Source: Oscillospiraceae bacterium (GTDB lineage Bacteria; Bacillota; Clostridia; Oscillospirales; Oscillospiraceae). Taken from it: 41,411 bases of DNA. This document shows positions 1-6,910 of the stretch, in pieces. Below the pieces are notes generated by a model that saw only the letters and a list, made by a program, of their open reading frames with translations, made no database searches and was not told the origin of the DNA. Location of the stretch: NCBI GenBank assembly GCA_022792945.1, contig JAAWBZ010000011.1:1-41411 (forward strand). Direction: 5' to 3'. Position 1 is the first letter of the stretch; every line of letters starts with the position of its first letter. The position numbers were made by a program, and so were the translations under genes.

Positions 1-1075
1 AGCTCTTGATCGCTTGCTGCTTGTCTTAGCACTTGCCCATTTCTTCTTTTCCTGCGGTCTTGGCCATATTGTGCCCTTCCACATCGGCCTTCACCTCTGC
101 CGGACTGCTTTCGTCAATTCCTGAATTTGCTCATTTATAGAATAGTAAGTGAATTTACACGAATTAGCGATAAGATATATGTGCATATTGAAAAAAAGCA
201 TAGCTGCTGTTGATTCCATATATTCCCTGTAGACACTATCTAATACAATCAGCGTCGCTACAGTTTGTTTTTATGGAACGCAGCCTGTGGGCTGCCCTCG
301 TACGCGGACAGAGCCTTCGGCTCCATCCGCGCCCGAGGTTCCTGATTGGCAATCCTACACCACATACAAATTAATAGTAGCTTTGAAGGTATCTGTGAGG
401 AGTCCGGGTTATGGCTTATTCAGCTATCTGTGATACAGCTACGTTAGCGGTATTTCGAACCCGCGACTTTAGATTGCAGAGCTCCTGGCGTAACCATTCG
501 CCTGTTGGTAACCAATCCACGTATAACAGAGTGGCCATCTGCCGGAATCTGTTCCTCCGGACTCCTCTCGTATGTCCTTAAAGCAAAATGACAGGCGCCA
601 GAAAATGTACTCTTGACAAAAGTCACTTCATACCAGCTGTACAATCTTCTCTGACATGGTTTGCTCTCTCCTCTTTGAATGATGTGTCGCTGCTTCATTC
701 TACCAGAAGGCTGCAAACCCTGTCTTTTTTATTTGCGCATCTTATTGTACCTTATCTTTGCATTCCGGCATATGCTTTTCTCCTCTCCTAATGGTGAAGC
801 AATCATAGCCGGAATATGTGAGCAAAGCTATACCCAATACCACCAACAAACTCGCCGCAGACCTGGGCACAACGGAGAAAGCGCAGAAACACCGCCAGCG
901 GTCGCCGGAATCGTTCCGACAGCCGCTGACGGCCTGTTGATTTGCTCGGGATACGAGGGTTCAAGTCTGAAATATCTGCGTTGCATCTCCGGATGCATGA
1001 TTTTTCGTTAACGTTTCCAGGTTTTTGAAATTAGAATATTTTAGCATCAAAACAATCGATTTTCTGTTGAAAATG
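1..1075. other. Poorly coding stretch, no intact gene seen
   Basis: This stretch is less GC-rich than the metabolic genes that follow, and its open frames are short, lack convincing ribosome sites and resemble nothing I recognise. Two details stand out. Minus-strand positions 130-26 form a 35-codon open frame without a good start, ending in hydrophilic residues including DVEGHNM; it may be the end of a small gene. A tRNA-like segment lies near 446-540. A small hairpin with arms gagcc/ggctc is near 311-323. I infer decayed accessory or intergenic DNA next to a tRNA gene. Confidence 0.4.
446..540 (-). other. tRNA-like sequence, probably degenerate
   Basis: Read on the minus strand, the segment contains a D-arm-like hairpin (GGCG, loop AATGGTTA, CGCC), a central part with TCTGCAA that could be a decayed Cys-type anticodon loop, and a T-loop-like GCGGGTTCGAA. 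The acceptor stem does not close properly and the anticodon stem does not pair, so it is not a functional canonical tRNA by eye. It could be a tRNA pseudogene or an attachment-site relic. Low confidence. Confidence 0.2.
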
Positions 1076-1076
1076 T

Positions 1077-1103
1077 GAAAAACACCGCATTCACACGCGG
1101 TGT
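1077..1103 (-). terminator. Intrinsic terminator after tRNA-Leu
   Basis: On the minus strand a 7-bp hairpin (ACACCGC / GCGGTGT, 8-base loop) is followed by a run of T (the a-run at 1078-1082 on the plus strand). It lies about 33 bases beyond the CCA end of the tRNA and is the natural terminator of that transcript. Confidence 0.75.
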
Positions 1104-1135
1104 CTTTCGCCTGCATCTTTTTTGTCAACACAGGG

Positions 1136-1220
1136 TGGTGCGAGAGAGGAGACTTGAACTCCCACGACTGTTGCCACACGCCCCTCAAACGTGCCTGTCT
1201 ACCTGTTCCAGCACTCTCGC
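1136..1220 (-). tRNA. tRNA-Leu (anticodon GAG)
   Basis: The minus strand folds into a class II tRNA. The acceptor stem GCGAGAG pairs with CTCTCGC. The anticodon stem holds a TTGAGGG loop, giving anticodon GAG. There is a long variable arm (GTGGCAACAGTCGTG area), a T loop GTTCAAGTC, discriminator A and an encoded CCA end at 1136-1138. A long variable arm with GAG identifies leucine, reading CUC/CUU codons. It has its own promoter and terminator, so it is a single-gene transcript. Confidence 0.95.
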
Positions 1221-1233
1221 AGAGAACGTTTAT

Positions 1234-1262
1234 ATTATAGCCGGTCGCGCGTGCTTTGTCAA
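1234..1262 (-). promoter_or_regulatory. Consensus sigma-A promoter of tRNA-Leu
   Basis: Minus-strand TTGACA (1262-1257), a 17-base spacer, then TATAAT (1239-1234), ending about 14 bases before the tRNA. Both hexamers are perfect consensus. The stop codon TGA of the upstream moaC-moaE fusion (1259-1261) is the TGA inside the -35 box, so coding and promoter sequence share bases. Confidence 0.9.
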
Positions 1263-2140
1263 CTGAAATTTCCAAATTCCTGCGAAAACTCTTCCTCTTC
1301 CCGGACGCATCGGGTTTTCAGGCGGGCCACCAGTGTCTCCAGCGCCGCCAGAACGTGGGGCCGGATGTCGCCGCCCACCAGCACCTGCATCAGGTCGCCG
1401 CCCAATGGCAGGCGGCCCTGTGCCAGCCAGACGCGGACGGTCTGGATGCCTGGCAGGCCTCTGGCCTCGGCAACGGCGGCGGAAACCTCCGACTCGTTAT
1501 AGAAAAAGCGCATGGACGTCACTGCGCGGCTGTCTGCCGCCCCGCCCCGGACCTGGGCCTTGGGCGTCCGGCGGACCACGCCGCGGTGGAACAGGTACAT
1601 CCCGCAGTCCGCCGCGCCCGGCTCGGCCTTGGCCTCCCGGAGCCACTGGTCCAGGGATGGTGCATCGGCACGGCGGAAATCGCCGTGGATGCCGCCGGTC
1701 TTTTCCAGCAGGCGGATGTCGGTAATGACCATGTCCCGCTGCACAGCCTTGCACATGTCGTACACCGTCAGCGCGGCGGCGGACACGGCGCTGAGAGCCT
1801 CCATTTCCACGCCGGTGCGGCCCTGGCAGGAGACCTCCGCACGGATATCCACCGCGCAGCGCGCCTCGTCCAGGGTCAGGCGCAGGTCGATGCCGTCCAG
1901 CAGGACAGGGTGGCACAGGGGGATCAGGTCCGGGGTGTGCTTGGCGGCCATGACGCCGGCAATCTGGGCGGTGGCCAGCACGTCGCCCTTCTTCACGCCG
2001 CCGGAGCGGATCCGCTCGAAGGTCTCCCTGCTCACCAGCACACGGCCACCTGCCGCGGCGGTGCGGCGGGAGGGGGCCTTTTCGCCCACGTCCACCATTT
2101 TTGCCCGGCCGTCGTCGTTGAAGTGGGTAAAATCGTCCAT
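1259..2140 (-). CDS. moaC: MoaC-MoaE fusion: cyclic pyranopterin monophosphate synthase with MoaE-like C-terminus
   Basis: 293 residues. Residues 1-157 are a full MoaC, which converts the 3',8-cyclo-GTP product of MoaA into cyclic pyranopterin monophosphate for molybdenum cofactor. Lys51 and the motif YDMCK (Asp128, Lys131) match the catalytic residues and numbering of the E. coli enzyme. Residues about 160-285 resemble MoaE, the large subunit of molybdopterin synthase (HRGVVR, then GRLPLGGDLMQVLVGG and LKTR). However, the usual WKKE-type lysine motif near the MoaE end reads CVREEEE, so the synthase active site looks altered. The ribosome site GGAGG lies in the last codons of moaA and the start follows its stop by one base. 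No MoaD-like gene is visible nearby. The MoaC call is firm; the role of the second domain is open. Confidence 0.9.
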   Translation of the reverse strand: MDDFTHFNDDGRAKMVDVGEKAPSRRTAAAGGRVLVSRETFERIRSGGVKKGDVLATAQIAGVMAAKHTPDLIPLCHPVLLDGIDLRLTLDEARCAVDIRAEVSCQGRTGVEMEALSAVSAAALTVYDMCKAVQRDMVITDIRLLEKTGGIHGDFRRADAPSLDQWLREAKAEPGAADCGMYLFHRGVVRRTPKAQVRGGAADSRAVTSMRFFYNESEVSAAVAEARGLPGIQTVRVWLAQGRLPLGGDLMQVLVGGDIRPHVLAALETLVARLKTRCVREEEEFSQEFGNFS

Positions 2141-2141
2141 G

Positions 2142-3095
2142 TCAACCTCCGATTTCGTTCATGCTGCGCCCTGCGGCGCTGACGCTCCCAGCGGAGAGCA
2201 CGCCGTGGCAAGGGGGCTTGTCCAGAATGGCCGCGGCCATGCGCCGGGCCATGCCGGCCTCGCCGAGGCCGCGGATGGGATACTCCGCCGGGGTGTGCAG
2301 GCAGGGCTTGAGCCGCCCGTCGGCGGTGAGGCGGATGCGGGAGCAGGCGGCGCAGAAGTGGCTGCTGACCGGGCGGATCAGCCCCACCCGCCCCCGGGCG
2401 CCCGGCAGGCGGTACAGCCGCGCTACGCCGCTGCCCGCCGGCTCAGGCCGCAGCTGCGGCAGGCGCTCCAGCACCAAATCACCGGAGCAGAACGCCGCCG
2501 GCCCCCAGAGCGTGCCGCTTTCCATGGGCATCAGCTCGATAAATCGGACGTCCAGGGGCGCGTCCTTGGTTAAATTCGCCAGATTTTCGATTTCATTTTC
2601 GTTGAAACCGCCGATCAGCACCGCGTTGACCTTCACCTGGTCGAAGCCAGCCCGCAGTGCCGCCTCCAGTCCCGCCAAGGCGTCGGAGAGGACGCCGCGC
2701 CGGGTGATCCAGGCATATTTCTCCGCCTCCAGCGTGTCCAGGCTCAGGTTAACCCGGCGGACGCCCGCCGCCCGCAGCTCCGCCGCCAGGGGCGGCAGGA
2801 GGGTGCCGTTGGTGGTGAGGCAGACCTCCTCGATGCCGGGGGTCGCCGCCACGCCGCGGCAGATGGGAAGGAGGCTGCGTTTGACCAGCGGCTCGCCGCC
2901 GGTGATGCGCACCTTGCGGATACCCAGGGACGCGGCGGCGCGGACGGCGGTGAGCAGCTCCTCCTGGGTCATCATGTCCGCGTGGCGCTTCCTGCAGACG
3001 CCCGCCTCGGGCATGCAGTAACGGCAGCGCAGGTTGCACAGCTCCGTGACGGACAGACGCAGGTACGTCACGTCCCGGCCCAGCCGGTCTTTCAT
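2142..3095 (-). CDS. moaA: GTP 3',8-cyclase MoaA (radical SAM)
   Basis: 317 residues, the normal size. The first step of molybdenum cofactor synthesis is radical SAM cyclisation of GTP. The N-terminal cluster motif is Cys20-x3-Cys24-x2-Cys27, followed by the ITGGEPL SAM motif near 64-70. The C-terminal second 4Fe-4S cluster uses Cys248, Cys251 and Cys265 around the SRIRLTADG element that contacts GTP. The protein ends in Gly-Gly, the conserved MoaA tail. It lies between modC and the moaC-moaE fusion with short gaps, so transport of molybdate and cofactor synthesis appear to be one minus-strand operon. Confidence 0.95.
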   Translation of the reverse strand: MKDRLGRDVTYLRLSVTELCNLRCRYCMPEAGVCRKRHADMMTQEELLTAVRAAASLGIRKVRITGGEPLVKRSLLPICRGVAATPGIEEVCLTTNGTLLPPLAAELRAAGVRRVNLSLDTLEAEKYAWITRRGVLSDALAGLEAALRAGFDQVKVNAVLIGGFNENEIENLANLTKDAPLDVRFIELMPMESGTLWGPAAFCSGDLVLERLPQLRPEPAGSGVARLYRLPGARGRVGLIRPVSSHFCAACSRIRLTADGRLKPCLHTPAEYPIRGLGEAGMARRMAAAILDKPPCHGVLSAGSVSAAGRSMNEIGG

Positions 3096-3106
3096 GTGCT
3101 TTCACC

Positions 3107-4135
3107 TCAATCTCTCAGCAGCAGAATGGCCTCCGGCGGCAGATGGACCTCCACGATCTCACCGGGAGCGCGGCGGCGGGCCTTGTCCGTCTCCCAGCCC
3201 AGGGGCGTCCCGTGGGTCCCCACGGGGCGGAGCAGAAGGGTGACGGAGAAAGGGTTTTCAATGGTCTCCACCACCTCGCAGCGAAAGCCGTTGGGCCCCG
3301 GCCCGGGGGCCAGGTCGTGCATCCGGATGCCGGCAAAGGCGGCATCCGGCCGGCTGTCAGGGAGCCCCAGGGAGATGTCCCAGTCCAGGGCCTGGACGCG
3401 CCCCGGCCCCGCCGGGCGGATGGCGGAAATATTTTTACAGCCGGTGAGAATGGCCGCCCCGCGGGTCTGTGGGTCGGAAAAGACGGCATCCTTCCCGCCG
3501 CAGACCTCCACGCGCCCCCGGCGCAGTACGGCCACACGGTCGGCCATGCGGTAGACCTCATCCCGGCTGTGGGAGACCAGAAGCACGGTTTTGCCAAATT
3601 CCCGGATGACCTGCCGGACCTCCTGCTCCATACGGAAGCGGAGGTGGCTGTCCAGCGCCGAGAAGGGCTCATCCAGCATGAGGATGCGCGGCCGGGAGAC
3701 CAGGATGCGGGCCAGGGCCGTGCGCTGCTGCTCGCCGCCGGAGAGCTGCCCTGGCAGGCGGCCTGCCAGGGGCGTCAGAGCGAAGCGCTCCAGCATCTCA
3801 TCGGTCCGCGCCCGCCGGTCCGGCGCGCGGCGGCAGCCGGAGAGGATGTTCTCCTGCACGGTCATGTGGGGGAAGAGGGCGTAATTCTGAAAGAGCAGGC
3901 CGGCGCGGCGCTTCCGCGGCGGCAGGTCGACGCCGCGTGCGCTGTCGAACAGCGTCTCGCCGTCCACCGCGATCCGCCCCCGGTCCGGCCGCAGGAGGCC
4001 CGCGGCGCACCGGAGCGTTGCGCTCTTGCCACACCCGGAGGGGCCCAGCAGGGCCAGGACCTCGTCGCCGGCGTCCAGGCGCATTTCCAGGCGGAAATCG
4101 CCCAGCTTTTTTTCCAGCTCCAGCTCCAGGGCCAT
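3107..4135 (-). CDS. modC: Molybdate ABC transporter ATP-binding protein
   Basis: 342 residues. This is the cytoplasmic ATPase that powers molybdate import. Walker A GPSGCGKS is at residues 31-38, the Q-loop glutamine near 83, the signature LSGGEQQ at 131-137 and Walker B ILMLDE at 151-156. The region after about residue 225 is a regulatory extension consistent with a C-terminal TOBE domain that binds oxyanion in ModC proteins. It starts just after the modB stop, and moaA follows 11 bases later, supporting co-transcription. Substrate is inferred from modA/modB and the Moco genes; sulfate-type CysA is less likely here. Confidence 0.93.
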   Translation of the reverse strand: MALELELEKKLGDFRLEMRLDAGDEVLALLGPSGCGKSATLRCAAGLLRPDRGRIAVDGETLFDSARGVDLPPRKRRAGLLFQNYALFPHMTVQENILSGCRRAPDRRARTDEMLERFALTPLAGRLPGQLSGGEQQRTALARILVSRPRILMLDEPFSALDSHLRFRMEQEVRQVIREFGKTVLLVSHSRDEVYRMADRVAVLRRGRVEVCGGKDAVFSDPQTRGAAILTGCKNISAIRPAGPGRVQALDWDISLGLPDSRPDAAFAGIRMHDLAPGPGPNGFRCEVVETIENPFSVTLLLRPVGTHGTPLGWETDKARRRAPGEIVEVHLPPEAILLLRD

Positions 4136-4136
4136 C

Positions 4137-4802
4137 TCAGCCGCCCCCTTTCCGCTGCTCCAGCAGGTTCACCGCCAGCAGCACCGCGAAGGAGATGCCC
4201 ATGTTCACCAGCACCCACCGCAGCGCCAGCGCGTCATCGCCCAGCCGCCAGAGCTGGTAGACGGTGGTGGAGATGGTAGCGGTGCGGCCTGGGGTGTATC
4301 CGGCGATCATGCTGGTGGCGCCGTACTCACCCAGCGCCCGGGCGAAAGCCAGCACCACCCCCGCCAGAATCCCGGGACGGCAGCAGGGCATCCGGATGCG
4401 CCAGAAGATGTAGGTATTGGAGAGACCCAGGGACTGCCCCGCCTGGGCCAGCGTCTCGTCAAACGCCTCAAAGGCCCCCCGGGCCGTGCGGTACATCAGC
4501 GGGAAGCTGACCACGATGGTGGCGAACACCGCCGACCACCATTGCATGGTCAGCCGCACCCCGAACGCCGAGAGGATCCACGCGCCCAGCACCCGCCGCG
4601 GCCCCATCAGCCGCAGCAGCAGATAACCCACCACCGTGGGCGGCAGGACCAGCGGCAGGGTCAGGAGCACGTCCAGGGTGCCCTTGACCGCCGGGTGGAG
4701 CCGCGCGAGATAGTAGGCCGCCAGGATACCCAGAAGGAACACCGCCGCTGTGCTGATGGCCGCGATGCGCAGGGAATTCCACAGGGGAAAGAGGTCCATC
4801 AT
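4137..4802 (-). CDS. modB: Molybdate ABC transporter permease
   Basis: 221 residues, matching the ModB family. It is a membrane protein with about five hydrophobic segments (roughly residues 8-30, 44-66, 83-103, 132-155, 190-214). The cytoplasmic coupling loop AQAGQSLGLSNTYIFWRI is the EAA motif that contacts the ATPase. The segment ARALGEYGATSMIAG is typical of molybdate permeases. It sits between modA and modC with a 12-base gap to modA and near-overlap with modC. Confidence 0.93.
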   Translation of the reverse strand: MMDLFPLWNSLRIAAISTAAVFLLGILAAYYLARLHPAVKGTLDVLLTLPLVLPPTVVGYLLLRLMGPRRVLGAWILSAFGVRLTMQWWSAVFATIVVSFPLMYRTARGAFEAFDETLAQAGQSLGLSNTYIFWRIRMPCCRPGILAGVVLAFARALGEYGATSMIAGYTPGRTATISTTVYQLWRLGDDALALRWVLVNMGISFAVLLAVNLLEQRKGGG

Positions 4803-4814
4803 CCATCCGCCTTT

Positions 4815-5579
4815 TTAAGTCAGCGGCGTGAAGCCCACCGACGCGAACACCGCGCCGGCCTCATCGCCGGTCAGATATTCCAGGAACGCCTGGGCCGCTT
4901 CGCGGTCCGCCGCGTCCTTCAGAACCGCCGCCGGGTAGATCACCTGGCCGCACATCTCCGGCGTGGCCGCGTCCACGGCGGTGAGGCCCGCGGAGAAAGC
5001 GTCGGTAGCATAGACGATGCCGCAGTCCACCGCCGCCTCAAAGACCTGAGTGGTCACTTCCTTGACGTTGGAGCCATAGGTGAGGCAGTCCGCCGCGGCC
5101 CCGGCGTCGATGCCGTAGAAATCGAAGATCTTCTCCGTGTACTGACCCACCGGCACATCGCCGTTGCCGATGGCCAGATGGATCTCGCCCGCCTTCAGCC
5201 GCGCAGCCAGGTCGTCAAAGGACGAAATGTCCGCGGGGTTGCCCTCCGGCACCGCCAGAACCACCTGATTCTCCAGCAGGTCCAGCCGGGTCCCGTCCGC
5301 CAGCAGGCTGTCTTCCTCCAGCTGATCCATCTGCTTGGGCGCGGCGGAGATGAAGAGGTCGCATGCGCTGCCCTCCTCAATCTGGGTTGCCAGAGTGCCG
5401 GAGGAGTCAAAGTTGAAGCACAGCTCCGCGTCCTTGTAGGTCTCCGAGATCTCTGTCAGCGTCTCGGTCAGCGACGCCGCGGCATATACCGTCAGCTTCG
5501 CGTCCTCCTGCCTGCCGCAGCCCGCCAGGGCCGGCAGCAGCACCGCCGCCAGCAGCCACACCAGCGTTTTCTGTTTCAT
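4815..5579 (-). CDS. modA: Molybdate-binding lipoprotein
   Basis: 254 residues. The N-terminal signal peptide has a lipobox LAGC with the lipidated cysteine at residue 21, so it is a membrane-anchored extracellular binding protein of a Gram-positive. The mature part begins with LTVYAAASLTETL, the strand and serine-containing loop that bind oxyanion in ModA, and includes SSGTLATQIEEG and the SNVKEVTTQV region. It is the first gene of modABC. The ribosome site AGGAGG lies about 9 bases before the ATG. Confidence 0.94.
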   Translation of the reverse strand: MKQKTLVWLLAAVLLPALAGCGRQEDAKLTVYAAASLTETLTEISETYKDAELCFNFDSSGTLATQIEEGSACDLFISAAPKQMDQLEEDSLLADGTRLDLLENQVVLAVPEGNPADISSFDDLAARLKAGEIHLAIGNGDVPVGQYTEKIFDFYGIDAGAAADCLTYGSNVKEVTTQVFEAAVDCGIVYATDAFSAGLTAVDAATPEMCGQVIYPAAVLKDAADREAAQAFLEYLTGDEAGAVFASVGFTPLT

Positions 5580-5600
5580 GGGTTGGTCCTCCTGTCAAAA

Positions 5601-5630
5601 AAGCGTTATTCTTTTAAAAGATATACGCTT
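5601..5630. promoter_or_regulatory. ModE-like palindromic operator over the modA start site
   Basis: A 30-base inverted repeat: on the minus strand AAGCGTATATCTTTT is followed by AAAAGAATAACGCTT, whose arms match at 12 of 15 positions. It begins immediately after the -10 box of the modA promoter, so a bound repressor would cover the transcription start. The CGTATAT...ATAACG core resembles the E. coli ModE box (CGTTATAT...ATATAACG). Regulation by a molybdate-responsive ModE-type protein is inference; no modE gene is in the window. Confidence 0.65.
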
Positions 5631-5659
5631 ATTCTAAACCCAAGGGAGCGGAAAGTCAA
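5631..5659 (-). promoter_or_regulatory. modABC promoter
   Basis: Minus-strand TTGACT (5659-5654), 17-base spacer, TAGAAT (5636-5631). Both boxes are 5 of 6 matches to consensus. It would drive modA, modB, modC, moaA and the moaC-moaE fusion. Confidence 0.8.
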
Positions 5660-5713
5660 CCCCAAAATGCCCGCCGGCGCGGCCTGGGCCGCAGCCGGCG
5701 GGCAGAAAACGGA

Positions 5714-6601
5714 TTACAGCGTCACGTCGATGCGCTCATACTGCCGTGTGCCGAAGCCCAGGGCTTCCGCGGCCTCAATGGTATACGCGCCCATACGCGA
5801 CTCCACCCGCTCGAGGAAATGGGCGCGGCCGGGATCGTCCGAGGCGTAAATCAAATCCAGGCACGCCTGGTCCAGTGCCACCGGGTCCAGGGAGGAGAGG
5901 ATGCCGATGTCGGCCATGCACGGGTCCTCGGCCACGGCGCAGCAGTCGCAGTCCACCGAGAGGTTGACCATCAGGCTCACATAGGCGGCCTTCCCGGGGA
6001 AGAGTGCCGCAACGCTCCCCGCCGCGTCGGCCATGGCCTCGCAGAACTGCGCCTGGGGCGCGACATTGGTCCAGAAAGCGGCGGGGTCCTCGTTGACGCC
6101 GGCGGAGTGGATCAGGCACTTGCCCGCCGCTGAGGCGCAGCCGATGGACAGCTGCTTCAAAGCACCGCCGAAGCCGCCCATGGGGTGGCCCTTGAAGTGG
6201 GAGAGAACCAGGAGGGAGTCATAATTTTTGAGGTCCCGGCCCACCAGGTTCCGCTTCATGACCTTGCCGTTGGGGATTTCCAGCGCCCAGTCGGGACCCT
6301 CCCAGTCCAGGATGTCCACCGGGAACTGCGCAGACCAGCCGTGGTCGGCCATGAGCTTTTTGTGGCGCTCGGTGGTATTGCGCGCGCCGTCGTAGGCGGT
6401 GTTGCACTCCACCACGGTGCCGCTCACAGCCTCAATGACCGGCCGCAGGAACGCCGGCCGGAGGAAGTTCTGGTTGCCGGCCTCACCGGAGTGGACCTTG
6501 ACCGCCACCTTTCCCGGCAGCTCCAGCCCCAGCGCCCGGTACATGGCCGCGGCGGCCTCAGGCGTGATGGTTTTGGTGAAATAAACCTTTGCTTTTTCCA
6601 T
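5714..6601 (-). CDS. DUF362 domain protein
   Basis: 295 residues from the start chosen here. That ATG (6601) follows an AAAGGA ribosome site, while an earlier in-frame ATG at 6670 overlaps the promoter and adds an unconserved tail. The protein matches the DUF362 family: VAVKVHSGEAGNQNFLRP near the N-terminus, then HFKGHPMGGFGGALKQLSIGCAS, a motif shared with iron-sulfur-linked members. Here the C-terminal ferredoxin segment of longer relatives is absent, though a DCDCCAV cysteine cluster is present. The family has no firmly established reaction. It lies next to the molybdenum and YgfK genes but has its own promoter. Confidence 0.8.
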   Translation of the reverse strand: MEKAKVYFTKTITPEAAAAMYRALGLELPGKVAVKVHSGEAGNQNFLRPAFLRPVIEAVSGTVVECNTAYDGARNTTERHKKLMADHGWSAQFPVDILDWEGPDWALEIPNGKVMKRNLVGRDLKNYDSLLVLSHFKGHPMGGFGGALKQLSIGCASAAGKCLIHSAGVNEDPAAFWTNVAPQAQFCEAMADAAGSVAALFPGKAAYVSLMVNLSVDCDCCAVAEDPCMADIGILSSLDPVALDQACLDLIYASDDPGRAHFLERVESRMGAYTIEAAEALGFGTRQYERIDVTL

Positions 6602-6676
6602 ATTGCAGTCCTTTGCTTTCCCAGATTTGCGGCAGCTTTGGGGACGCCGCATTGATCCCATGTTAACCATATTCCT

Positions 6677-6705
6677 ATGATACCATTCCCTGCCGGTTTC
6701 GTCAA
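6677..6705 (-). promoter_or_regulatory. Promoter of the DUF362 gene
   Basis: Minus-strand TTGACG (6705-6700), 17-base spacer, TATCAT (6682-6677), about 75 bases before the chosen start codon. It shows that the DUF362 gene is transcribed separately from ygfK. Confidence 0.7.
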
Positions 6706-6724
6706 GGCGGGGACAATTCCAGCA

Positions 6725-6760
6725 CAGAGACCCGGGGAGATTCCATCCCCCGGGTCTCTG
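6725..6760. terminator. Strong hairpin between ygfK and the DUF362 gene
   Basis: A perfect 13-bp stem (CAGAGACCCGGGG / CCCCGGGTCTCTG) with a 10-base loop. It lies about 150 bases downstream of the ygfK stop. Neither side has a good T-run, so it may be a terminator of weak type or an RNA-stabilising hairpin. Confidence 0.5.
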
Positions 6761-6910
6761 CTCACTCTGGATTCGTTGAATGCCTGCTCAGCGGCTGTTT
6801 TGGAGCACATCGTCCGCCAACGTGCCCAGCACGTTGTATACCCGGAAAAAGGTCTCCAGCCGCGTTGACCCGGTAAGAGCGGAATTTCTGGCCGAGTCCT
6901 TTGACATCCA

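Noticed and set aside
4026-5849. A 607-codon plus-strand frame opposite modB/modA
   Set aside because: Low-complexity His/Arg/Gln-rich translation, antisense to clear transporter genes; a shadow.
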